Below, one piece after another: positions 11,401 to 22,365 of a stretch of DNA of 64,000 nt (its first letter is position 1; the number at the start of each line of letters is the position of its first letter). Origin of the DNA: Bisporella sp. PMI_857 (Eukaryota > Ascomycota > Leotiomycetes > Helotiales > Helotiaceae); NCBI GenBank assembly GCA_021307315.1, contig JAJSPD010000001.1, positions 1,054,001-1,118,000 of the forward strand, read 5' to 3'. The position numbers and the translations under genes are program-made. Under the pieces are notes generated by a model. The model saw only the letters and a program-made list of their open reading frames with translations. It did not search any database and was not told the origin of the DNA.

Positions 11401-13688
11401 ATGCTTTGTAAATCGCTAGAAAAACGGGGAACTACGGTAACGATATTCATAATTACGCTTTTTGATGGGGAAATTGGCCTGAAAAGCGATATGAGTGTTC
11501 AAATTTGACAGCCGGACGGAAAGCCTCAAAACTAACACTACGGCTCGGAATCGATTTTTCTAAGACAGCTCAATGAACTTGCACTTGAGAAACCATACGA
11601 TTTATCATATTATTCCCATGTTACACTACGTTTAGATAATAATCGGGCTGAACTCTGAATTGAATGGCTTTGTCCAGATCGCTCGATCACTTCGGGTGAT
11701 GTTCAGGTCACAAACCCCGGGGCATGCAACCCCAGGTTCGCTAGCGAGACATGAAGCTTAATGATCAACCACCATCTTCTACTTCGTATGCTATTGCGAA
11801 ATTCAAATGGAACGTGTCAGATATATTTTGAAACCTCACGTACACCCTCTTCTGTTTAACCATTTGATCTGTCTCCGCCAACCAGGCGTTCAACAAGGTA
11901 TCTCGCATGAGAATTCAGTCATGTGAATTGAGTGTGAGTGGTTTCTGGGTAGCAATTGGTCGAGACGGAAGATTGCTAAACTACTGGAGAAACCGTTATT
12001 GGAGCTCTCAACACGGAGGAATTCAGAATGGGGGAGGTCACGTCGCACAAACGTTGTCTCTCCACTTCATTCAATATGCTCGCTATGCTGCTGGAGCCAA
12101 TACACGAAATCCACGGGTAGACGCGGCAACTATGGAAGTCCCGTGGACAGCTACCATTGGAATGGATTCAGGGCATGAATTCCAAGGGCGATCATGATGA
12201 CATAAAGAAATTTCCTCAGCTGCGATGAGCTTCTCCTTTCAGGTTTTCATACAGAAGCCATTGGAGCATCGTGAGAAATATTCCCGATATTGAACATTGT
12301 AACACTGCGGTCAAGACTTCATGAAGTCGGAACGGAGTGCGGACAAGGTAGTATCGCCATTCGATAGAAAGTTGTTCTTCTGCATAATCACTACGCCACG
12401 CAATTCTTTGACCATTAGGATCCGCTGGCTCAGGAGACGGGAATGCACCTGTCATGTACGATTCGGCACGAAATATCGTGCATTTCGGATGAATGTCGCT
12501 TTTCGAGACACTAAGCGATATACACTATCGATATCCAATGATTACTATCACCAGGGAGAGTTAGCAGCGATATCTTATAACAAGCACTATATGGTTGTAG
12601 ATCTTGGATTCAACCGAGAGCCCCCCTTTTTTTGAGCTGATATGCTGTGGAGTCTGCTATAGGTGGGATACACCCGGAGTCCGGATCGACTTTGATCTGC
12701 TCACCGTTGCTTACCTACACTACTTCCGGCCCGTGCCCCTTCCCATTAGTCGCCCCCACATCTTCTCGGAAGTTTAATTTTGAAGGCATTCACAGTACTT
12801 CTTGTCGAGACTCGTCCACGAGTCATCTAGACGACGAAGAGGAGCTTTGCTCTGTCGCTTCGTGTCCACTGCTTCCCTCTTGATATGCTGGATATTCATC
12901 GGAGGGGCTATCTCTTGGCAGGGTTCTCCCAACCATGAGGGAGAAGACGAGGATCAACTGGGCGCGTAAATTATCCCACTTTAAGTAAAAGTGACCAATC
13001 ACGAATATAGTTACGCTGCCCATTGGACAAATGGCTAGCGACTGCCGCCTCTTATCATTGGCGAATGTGCGGTCTAGCCGGTGGGGCTCGTGGTGCGGCG
13101 TTCTGACTGGACAATTCACTGACCCACGACCCCTGCCGCCTTTCTATTTTGCACATCATAGAGGATCGGGAGTACCCACTCTGGCTCGTCTCCAGCCAAC
13201 TACGTCCCCATCAACCATGTAGAGGCGCTGCTTCCTCAACTGTCACACAGGCTCATGCAGAACACTGGCCCCAGATCACAGCCGACTCTGTCTGTGGCCA
13301 TTTGGCGCTTTGACGATGCTGCCGATGGCGGATGCTCACTACATATACTCACTCTAGGCGCCGGACTCTTCAACGGGTTTTCTCTCTCGTCGTTTTGCTC
13401 TCTTGGAAGTGTCAAAGTCGGGGACATTTCTCATTCCAGTTTCCTACGCCTTCGTTATCTCATATCGTCGTTGACAAGCAGTAAATAGTAGAAGAAGACC
13501 GGCAACGGCAATCGCTAGCATTCTAGCCAAAAAACCCTCACTCAAAGATACCCCACCTCCCCCATTTACACATATAGACGGGCAATATGGTGGGCTTATT
13601 TCCCTTTCCAGTTTGCGCCAGCCATTGTACTGATTGATATAAGCAGTCTGTCTCAACACCGATATCACCATTGGATCCAAGGGTGGAA
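8460..13688. other. Gene-poor 5-kb stretch
   Basis: I find no frame with protein-like composition and no splice pattern that joins the many short frames (all below about 115 codons, overlapping on both strands). There is no tRNA-type A/B box pair or recognisable rRNA. C/T- or A/G-rich patches (for example 8855-8900) are scattered through it. The left part is the natural promoter region of the transcription factor and the right end the promoter and leader of the SAM/PH gene. An unrecognised non-coding RNA cannot be excluded. Confidence 0.4.
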
Positions 13689-16099
13689 ATGTTCCAAAGA
13701 GGAGCGGTGAAAGATCATTTCTTTAACATGAAGGCGCTGGCGCCACGGCCAATATCCACTGCGACAGAGATGTTTGACACAGACTTCGAGGAGGATGAGA
13801 GTGATATAGAGATCGAGTCGCCGCGGTTCAGTGTACACTCAGTATGTTTTACCAGCCATGCGCCATAGCTCTTGCTAATATTTCTCTTTAGTCTGGCCGA
13901 AGGAGTGAAACCACGTTATCATCCTTTGAGGAAGTACACACCCCAGGACCAACTTCGCAAGACTTTCAAGGATTCAACTTCGACCTGGGTTCGAGGAAAT
14001 CGGTTGAAGGCCCCAAAGGACCACATCTTTTCCGCACTTCGATTGAGTCGGAAAGTACATACAAGGATCAAGAAGAGTATATACTTGGAATGTCACCTAT
14101 GACACCTAGACCTGCAACTGCACTACTAGCAAGAGATGCACCACAAGTACCCGAGGTTCCGCGGCGTCATAAACTAACTGTGGTAACTAACGTTAACAAT
14201 CATAATGACTTGAACTTGGAGGACATCGCTCGGTGGACGCCAAGGCAAGTAGCGACATGGATGTATAATGCCGGATTCGAGCAATCAATTGCGGAAAAGT
14301 TTGAGGAGAATGATATTTCAGGTGCCATATTGATCACATTGAAGTTCGAAGACTTGAGAGAGCTAGGCATCCCATCTTTTGGTCTACGGACTAAGGTGTG
14401 GAACGAGATACACGTAATGAGAGGCAGCGTTCCTAACTCACCTAAGCCTCCCACGCCGTTTGAGGAAATCTCATCGCCATGTACAGAAATCAGAACCTCG
14501 GCCCGTGATCTATCTAGGCATGAAGCATCACCCGCAAGACACTCGTCAAGAAGACGCGATAAGAGCCATGGCCATGATTGCGAGTCAGATGAAGAAGGCA
14601 GAGGATTGAGGAGACGTAAGAGCTCAAGAAGGCGGCATCACAGAAAGCACAATGAGCCGATTACACCACTTGAGTCTGTCTCGATTGTAGGCATTGAGCA
14701 ACTCATGCCAAAGCCACACAACTGCTCCAGAGGAGAGAACTGCTCAAAATGGAAAAGGCAGCAAAGGCTCATCGAGGCATTCAAGAATGATCACCCGGTC
14801 AGCCCAGAAAAGGGTGGCTCTGTTTGGATAGCAGGCAATCCAGGTAACCCAAGCACTGCCGAAGCTGTTGCAGGAACTTTCACTGAAAACATCCGTCCAA
14901 CTTCTGATGCAGTTGTTTCTATGGTTGCCTCCTCAGATGTTCTCGGCCCTGGCAGTACTCCTCGCTTCGCATATTTGGAAGAGGAGAGCTTGAAAAATGT
15001 CGAGTCCCGTGATCCTCAGGACAATGTCAAGCAGTTCATCCAATTTCAACACATGGACCCATATCAATCAGCTTGGAGCAACACTGAAGTCCCGCCAACG
15101 CCACCCTATGAGATGTTTCCTCCGATCCAAGCCCCTCACAACGGCCTACGAGAACTTCCCAAACTCTCGATCCCGGCACAACCACCTCGAGCAACAAGCG
15201 CCGGTGGATTTACTCCTTACCGCATGGACCGGGTCGAGGCGATTTCTCCAGCGCTTCGTAATCAGACGCAGTCTCCAAACGGCTCAATCTACCGCTTTGG
15301 CACACCGTTCTCCGAGATGGACATTCCAGTAACCGCTGTGGCCCTGGGGCCTATTTCCCGCGATGCATCTCAGTCTGTGCCACCCAACATGTCCTACAGA
15401 ACCCCCAACACCCTCCAACGCACCCAGTCACGCGCTTCGGCCCGCAGACCTTCCTTCGCTGGCCTGCCTTCTGTCGACGAAAACACCATCATTTCGCCCC
15501 CACGGCAGCCCCCAACTCTAAGAGACACCACACAGCTGCAAGGCCATCCTGCACTGCGCCCCCAACAAGCTCCCCAACAATACCCCTGGAGTCCTGTTGA
15601 CGCACCACCTAGAGCCGCGGACGACACCACCCTGTCTGGCTGGATGAAGAAGCGCAAGACGCGCATGCTTCGCCACGAGTGGCACGAGCACCACTTCACC
15701 CTCAAGGGCACGCGGCTCGCCATGCACAAGGACGAGCGCGCGCTTGAGACCTTGGAGTACATCGATGTTGACGACTACGCCATCGCATGCTCGTCTCTCG
15801 CGTCGGGTAGCAAATTAAATGCGGCGTTTAAGGCCATGAACATCTCGCTCGGCAAGGACAAGAAGGATGAGGCTGCTTTCAGCTTCCAGCTCATCCCCAC
15901 AGCCCTAGAGAAGGGCGCCAGGCTGAAGAAGCGGGAGAGCGCCATCATGGGTGCCGAAGCGGCCAGGGGCAAGACGCATCATTTCGCTGTCAAGAGTCGT
16001 GATGAGAGGATCGACTGGATGCGCGAGCTGATGCTTGCGAAGGCGCTCAAGCAGAAGAGCGAGGGCTATGAGATTAATGTCAATGGGAGCATGATCTAG
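13689..16099 (+). CDS. SAM and PH domain protein (Boi/Pob1-like)
   Basis: Exon 1 (13689-13841) and exon 2 (13892-16099) join across a 50-bp intron with a GCTAAT branch; 786 aa. A SAM domain lies at about residues 155-225 (DIARWTPRQVATWMYNAGF ... LRELGIPSFGLRTKVW). A long Arg/Ser- and Pro-rich disordered middle follows, then a C-terminal PH domain from about 630 (LSGWMKKRKTRMLRHEW ... HHFAVKSRDERIDWMREL). SAM followed by PH is the order found in yeast Boi1/Boi2 and S. pombe Pob1, which act at sites of polarised growth with Cdc42 and the exocyst. Those proteins also have an N-terminal SH3 domain, which I do not see here. Either it is absent in this lineage or an upstream exon is missed. The frame upstream of 13689 has only a TTG at 13671, so I use the first ATG. 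Function in polarity is inferred from domain order. Confidence 0.82.
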
Positions 16100-16802
16100 T
16101 GAACGATGGCGAGCTTGCAACATCGAGTACCATACCACTCATTTGATCGCAATTCTTAGTTTCTGCAGCATTTGCGTTTGACTCTCTTCGATTCTCGAGC
16201 AAACGATACTTTTTTTGATCTTTATCTTAGCAGGCGGCATTTTTGGGCGTTTTTTTTTGTCCTATTGATCAAGACCTCAGTGAGGTTGAGCTAGGAATGG
16301 AGGACACTCCTTAACTACATAATTTAGGATAATGCAACACCAATGAACATATATCAACTCCCGCGTCTTCTTCTCTTGGTGAACATTGGTTTTTGGCCTT
16401 TCGTGATCCAGCTGCATGTATAGCTGGCGATTGATCATAATGGCTTCGGTGCTGATTCACTATACTTTCGGTAGCTAAATGTGATAGTATGTATGAAGAA
16501 TCGCGTGTATTGTTGAAAAGCGCTACTTGGCCGATAGGATGATTCTGCCTTGTATCGAATATGGATTATGTGATATTGTTTTCTTCCAGATACGATCTGC
16601 ATGAAATGTGCCACTTGGCAAGAGAGGATTTGCTCAATTTCGTAGATGATGAATGGCACTTGCCTTCAAAAACTTCTGCGCTACGACAACGTGAGGTAGT
16701 ATACAGTAAATTGTGACTCCTTATATAGCCAACACCCGTAGACTAGTCGAGTGCCATGCTCATACACTATAATACATTCCTTTTTTCTCAGCACTTCCCG
16801 TT
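16100..16802. other. Convergent 3' region
   Basis: This is the space between the 3' ends of the plus-strand SAM/PH gene and the minus-strand mitoribosomal gene. It contains T-rich runs near 16211 and 16251 that suit 3'-end processing of the SAM/PH transcript. No gene is seen. Confidence 0.5.
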
Positions 16803-17784
16803 TTACCTCTCGTACTTATCTCTCCCGCTGATGGCAAGGTCCGAGTTCTTCTCGACGATCTCCCAGTTGATCTGCTCCCACCATGCCTCCGCATACTCTC
16901 TTTTTCCTCCCCTGCCCTCTCGTCCGAAGATGCCGTAATCGGGCAGATAGCAGTGCTCCCAGGTATTGAGACACAAAACAGGATTGCAATCAATTCCGCC
17001 TGGCGCCATCTCAATCTCGCTATGCTGGCCATGAGCACCGACAGTATTAACAACCCGGCCAAAAGTAGCGCCTCTAGCTAGCTTGCTATTGGTATCATCC
17101 CCAGGCTCTGTGTTCATATCTGTCGTTTGCCTCCTCCAGTGCGCGCCTGAATATGGGCTTCCGGCCAGGTATGTTGTTAATAAGCTGAACTTTGATCCTC
17201 CGGTCTTGCTCTTGTTCCTGACGAGCCAGACGAAGCCGGGACCGAACATCGACGCTGCAGTGACGATCATTTCGGTCCTTAGAGTTTCGATTGAGTTGAA
17301 GGACGCTTCGAGCTCCTGCTTCAGCCTGTCCGACATCTTGACTTTGCGAGGGGAGAGCGTCTGGAAGAAGAAATGGTTGTTGTGTGCCATTGAGGCGTAA
17401 TTGAAGGTAGCCGCATGAGCGGGATCTCGAGCATATTTTATAGCTATGGTTTTTGTTTCTCTAGACGCGTCTGGGCTTCCGGTACCTGGGAGATTATCAA
17501 TCCATGTTCCATTGACTCAACGTCGCATTATTTCCCAACAGATAACGAAAAGATCCCTCAATAGTCTGTGAGCTGTATTACATACGTGTTAATATTTTGT
17601 TCAGTCCGTCGAGCATATGAGTCTGATATTGCGTCCAAGCTAAGTCGAAAGCTGGTGGTGACATGAAATTGTCGATTCCCTTAGTCTGGAAATGGTCCTG
17701 ATGGGACAGCATAGGAAGAGTCTGAAGCCCTCGACGGGAAGACTTGAAGGCAAGCCCTACCCGGGCAATTTGTGGCCGTAACAT
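16803..17784 (-). CDS. RSM26: Mitochondrial small-subunit ribosomal protein mS42 (SOD-fold)
   Basis: Two exons (17784-17586 and 17485-16803) join across a 100-bp intron; 293 aa. The N-terminus (MLRPQIARVGLAFKSSRRGL) is basic and Ser-rich like a mitochondrial presequence. The body matches the Fe/Mn-superoxide-dismutase fold of fungal 37S proteins Rsm26/mS42 and mS43: FMSPPAFDLAWTQYQ, then ATFNYASMAHNNHFFFQTLS, and near the end NTWEHCYLPDYG followed by WWEQINW. In true SODs the metal site is D-x-W-E-H; here the Asp is Asn, as expected for a structural rather than enzymatic protein. Choosing mS42 over its paralogue mS43 rests on my memory of the family. It lies head-to-head with the molybdenum cofactor sulfurase gene, 333 bp apart. 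Confidence 0.85.
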
Positions 17785-18117
17785 GGTTGTGGTTGATGAC
17801 AATGATTCTTCAAAATCTTTAAAGCTCATATTCATCATGCACACGGAAAGGGGAATATTTGATCCGACGAGGCTGACCCACTTTAGGGTGAGGCTAAGAG
17901 ACCAGGCGATCTCCGCCAAATGGTACAGTTGACTACCACTTATAGGAAAACCCCGGCAGAAACTCCAATCTCCTTCCTCCCCAAGGATGAAAGATGAAAA
18001 CATCTTTGGAGGTTGGGTACTATTTACCTTACTGGTATTTTGAAGTGGAAGGGCGAAACACAATACAACCTCCTTGACCGCAATTGCTCGCTGAAGGAAG
18101 CTCCTCAAGCAGTGGCA
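17785..18117. promoter_or_regulatory. Bidirectional promoter, RSM26-like / MOCOS
   Basis: These 333 bp separate the two divergent ATGs and must hold both promoters and leaders. I see no strong TATA box or named regulator site, which suits two housekeeping genes. Confidence 0.5.
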
Positions 18118-20594
18118 ATGGAAGCAGAACTGGAATACAATAGCCATGTCAAGGCTTTTAGAGAAGAAGAATATCCTATGCTGAAAGGTGGATATCTATC
18201 TTGAGATGCCTACGATATTATGCTAAGATGTTTGCAGATGCCATTTATCTCGATCATGCTGGAGCTACCTTGTACTCGAAGTCGTTCATGGAGAAATATA
18301 TGGCTGATATGATGGGTAATCTCTACGGAAATCCTCATTCTGGATCACCATCGTCTCAGCTGTCTACTGACCGAGTTGAGGACATTAGACTGAAAGTTCT
18401 GCGATTCTTCAAGGCGGATCCAGAGTATTTTGACGTAGTGTTTGTGGCCAATGCCACTGCTGGCATTAAGCTAGTCATGGATGCATTTCGGGGAAGAGAC
18501 GCTGGGTTCAACTACAAATATCACTTTACTGCACATACCAGTCTTGTAGGTGTTCGGGAGAATGCTGTTTCAAGTACTTGTCTTGATGATAAGGATGTGG
18601 AAGACTGGCTTTCTGGGGGTCTTCAGGAGAAAAATGGAAGGCTTAATCTGTTTGCGTATCCGGCACAGTCAAACCTAGATGGTCGAAGACTACCGATGTC
18701 ATGGGCCCGTCGAGCACACAATTTGGACAATACATATTCTCTTCTTGATGCTTCTGCTTTCGTCTCTACATCACAGCTTGACCTAAGTGAGGCATCTGAG
18801 GCGCCTGACTTTACTGTACTCAGCTTCTACAAGATATTTGGATTTCCAGATCTTGGAGCGTTGATTGTGCGGAAGGAGTCTGGTACTATTCTTCAAGAGC
18901 GAAAATATTTTGGTGGAGGCACTGTTGATGTGGTGCTCTGCATCAAAGAACAGTGGCATGCTCCTAAGACCCAATCTCTTCACGATAGTCTCGAGGATGG
19001 CACTCTTGCTTTCCATAGTATAATATCTCTTGATGCTGCCATCGAAACTCAAAAGAAATTGTATGGCTCAATGGATCAAATAGCCAAGCATACCACACAA
19101 TTAGCGCACAGGTTATACAACGGATTAGCTTCTTTGAAACACTCAAACTCTAAACCAGTTTGTAAATTACATTCGAAAGTTCCATCTTCAGGGTCAAAAT
19201 TCCCGAATCAGGGACCTGTTGTTGCTTTCAACCTTCGTAACAGTCATGGCGCATGGATCAGTAACACTGAATTCGAAAAGCTGGCATATGTACGGAACTT
19301 CCATATTCGAACCGGTGGACTGTGTAATCCTGGTGGCATAGCTTCATCTTTGAACCTCCAGGCTTGGGAAATGAAGAGAAATTTCTCTGCTGGCTTCAGA
19401 TGTGGCGTGGAATCTGATATCTTCGCTGGCAAACCAACGGGCATGATTCGAGCGAGCCTAGGAGCGATGAGCACCATAGGTGATGTAGATGCATTTATCT
19501 CCTTCATTGAAGAGTTTTACGCCGAGGCGGAAACGCTGACATATGCTTCAAATGATGCGCTTCCCACTGAGATTCAGGCCGACATGGTTGTAGAAAGTTT
19601 GACCATATATCCTATAAAAAGTTGTGGTGGTATGAGTGTTCCTCCAAAGACGCCCTGGGAAGTCAGACCAGAAGGCCTAGCCTGGGATAGAGAATGGTGT
19701 CTCATCCACCAAGGCACTGGTCAAGCTCTGAGCCAGAAGCGGTATCCTCGTATGGCTCAAATTCGACCAACCCTCAATTTCTCAAAAGGTGCGATGGAGA
19801 TTCACTATACTGGCAAGCCATTAGCCGGACTACCCGACAAGATCTCTGTTCCACTCTCAGCAAACCCAAACTTGTTCCAAGAAGCAGATGCCACTAGATT
19901 CTTGTCATCTCGTGTCTGCGGGGATGCGATTGTAACACGTACATATGCGGACCATGCAGTAAACGAGTTCTTCTCGAATATACTCGAGGTGCCATGTGCT
20001 TTGGCAAGATTTCCAGCAGGAGGCTCCGGTCTTGGTTTACGTCACGCAAAAGCTCATATGCAAAAACACCAGCGACTGAAGAAAGAGTCCCCTAGCATTT
20101 GTCCAGCACCAGAAGGCTCTCCATTTACGCCTCCAGATTCAGATAGCGAAAGCCAAAAACGACCAATTCTCCTTTCCAATGAAAGTCCGATACTAGTTAT
20201 CAACAGATCTAGCATAGATACACTGAACAAGGAGATCAAGAAGTCTGCGGGTAAGCCGGCATCGGCCACTGTGTTCCGCGCGAACATAGTACTTGCGTCT
20301 TTCAATCCAAGTCAGCCACTGCAGCCGTATGCTGAAGACCATTGGTCAAGTATCCAGATTGGAAAGCAAAAATTCGAGATGTTGGGTTCGTGCCGTCGTT
20401 GCCACATGATCTGTGTTGACCAAGATACTGCAGAAAAAGATAATGAGCCATTTGTCACCTTGGCTAAAACACGCAGGTTTGACTCGAAGATATTTTTTGG
20501 ATCGCATATGTGTCATATACCTTTAAAAGGCTTAACGGAGGCCAGCCAATACCCTACAATTTCCGTGGGTGATCTTGTAACTGCGGAATCTTGA
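18118..20594 (+). CDS. hxB: Molybdenum cofactor sulfurase
   Basis: Exon 1 (18118-18187, MEAELEYNSHVKAFREEEYPMLK) and exon 2 (18238-20594) give 808 aa, the usual length of fungal MoCo sulfurases (A. nidulans HxB). The enzyme sulfurates desulfo-molybdenum cofactor so that xanthine dehydrogenase-class enzymes become active. The N-terminal NifS-like, PLP-dependent cysteine desulfurase half has IYLDHAGATLYSKS, the PLP lysine in SFYKIFGFPDLG (about K222) and the cysteine motif GGLCNPGG (about C386). The C-terminal half begins at about residue 472 (ESLTIYPIKSCGG) and carries the MOSC N-terminal beta-barrel and MOSC domain, with GSCRRCHMICVDQ near the end. The intron donor is the unusual GTGGAT, but the acceptor, branch site (TGCTAAG) and protein continuity (LK-DAIYLDHAG) support it. 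An ATG at 18228 would skip exon 1 and is less likely. No break is seen in the frame. Confidence 0.93.
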
Positions 20595-20895
20595 AAGGGA
20601 TCCTATTTTGTAACAAAGAGCAGAGTCGTGAAATCAGAGCGAAGTAGATCTCATCTTTTAGGATAGACCAATGCAAATTGCCCCAACCTACATTTTACGT
20701 GTTCAAATAAAGTAATGGAGCTTCCTTTGAGGTGATGCAAGAGGTAATCGCCGTGCATCTTAGTCTATTAGTGACGTAAACACATATAGAAGTCTTCACT
20801 TCCAATTATACTTCTCTGCAACCAGTACAACTTGAAATTAACAACATATCAAGCGAAAAGTAGATCAAAATTCCAAAAAATCAGCAATTACAAGA
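20595..20895. other. Intergenic, 3' of MOCOS and promoter of hydrolase
   Basis: About 300 bp with no gene. It carries the terminator side of the sulfurase gene and, nearer the right end, an A-rich leader before the hydrolase ATG. Confidence 0.4.
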
Positions 20896-21870
20896 ATGTC
20901 TACAGGAGTTGATTCGTCTAATTCCTCAGTATCAGTAGTTAAAGCTAATCAATTCTCTAGCTCGTGCTGCCTCTCAGGCATGGTCCATGAAGGAACTCCG
21001 ACAGGGACGATTGAGGCGATTAACGACTTACAGACATACGTTGCCGTTCCAAAGGACGGCTCAAAAGCAAAATCCATCGTCTTTCTGGTCGACAGTAATT
21101 TTCCTTCTCCTCAATCCCATTTTTCCCCCTCCCACCATCACATCACAGATCTAACATAAACTAGTTTTCGGATGGGAATTCAAGAATGTACGTCTTCTCG
21201 CAGACAACTACGCCAAAGCAGGGTTTTACTGCTATATCCCGGATGTGCACCAAGGAGGCTCGCTGCCGATTGAGTTCCTACAGTCCGTCGAGCCGTCTTT
21301 AAAGACAAGGAAGCAGCAGACGGCGATCGAGAAGACGAAGGCCAATGCTAACGCGGGCACAGCGTTACCGCCATGGCTTTTGAAGCATCGAGAGGCTGTT
21401 TCCAGACCGCTTATCGAGAACTTCGTAGCTGCCATGCGCAAGATTCCGGGGACTGGCAAAGTACATCTCTCCTCTCAACTTTTCATGCACAAAATGTTGA
21501 TGCATCTTAGGTTGGAGCTATCGGTTTCTGCTGGGGAGGCCGCTACGCGATCCTCCGCGCCCACAGCGTCGTAGACGCAGCCTACGTATGTCACCCATCA
21601 CTCGTGGCTATCCCCGGGGGACTTAGAACCATCACCAAACCATTCTCGCTCGCCGTTGGGACCGAGGACTCGCTGCTAGACCAGAAGTCTGTAGGACAGA
21701 TCCAGGATATCATTGCGAAGAAGACCGATGTGCCCCATGAATTGCGGATTTAAAATGACCAAGTGCACGGATTCGCGTTGAGGAGCGATTGGAGTGAGGA
21801 GAAAGATCGGAAGAGCATGGATGAGGCAGAGAAGCAAGAGAAGGAGTGGCTCGGGAAGTATCTTGCTTAG
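20896..21870 (+). pseudogene. Dienelactone hydrolase-family gene with premature stop
   Basis: Three exons (20896-21094, 21165-21460, 21511-21870) assemble into a dienelactone hydrolase-type alpha/beta hydrolase related to yeast Aim2. The family has a Cys-Asp-His triad. The nucleophile elbow GFCWGGRYA is at the start of exon 3, and the Asp region is in FSLAVGTEDSLLD. In exon 3 the frame meets TAA at 21751-21753, exactly where the family has Tyr in a Y-N-D-Q-V-H-G-F motif. The frame then continues without error (NDQVHGFALRSDW ... WLGKYLA) to the natural stop at 21868-21870. The stop removes the catalytic His and the last 39 residues, so the 245-aa product should be inactive. One base (TAT or TAC to TAA) explains it. 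Possible causes are recent pseudogenisation, a sequencing error or, less likely, readthrough. Splice sites and the rest of the frame are intact, so any loss is recent. Confidence 0.75.
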
Positions 21871-22365
21871 ATTGAAACTAGGAGGCTATGAAAAGCTAAA
21901 ATTATTTACTTACGACAGGAAACAAAATGACAAACCAGAGAGCACCAATGCTACGTAGTATATTCACAAATATGTGAAGGAAATTCACATCACCATCACA
22001 AGGGTTAAGCAAAAAAAAAATACTTAACCCGAAGAAGTATAGATCCAATAGCCTCCTTGATATTCATCGTCAATATACATAAATAAAGAAGTGTGCTATG
22101 TGAACATGGATATGAGAAGGGATTGTTCCATTTCGCTAAGGCCTTCTTAGCCTAGTATGCAATAATGCTATGTCCATCAATATTGTTGACCGACGAAAGC
22201 TCCACCAACTCCATGCTAAAGATCAATGCTACCACGCCTGCCATTCCATTGTCCAATTTTCGTAATGCATTTCCTCCAAGGTGTTATGACATCAGCACCG
22301 TATAATTCTGTCCATTTTCCCCTAGTTTACAATGTAACCATCCATTTTTAAGCCTAATGCTTCTT
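21871..22365. other. Convergent 3' region
   Basis: Space between the hydrolase (+) and MEX67 (-) 3' ends. It has an A9-10 run near 22011-22021 and no coding signal. Confidence 0.45.

Noticed and set aside
13444..13680. Small minus-strand frame with a hydrophobic segment
   Set aside because: It overlaps the promoter of the SAM/PH gene, and the hydrophobic stretch alone is weak evidence.
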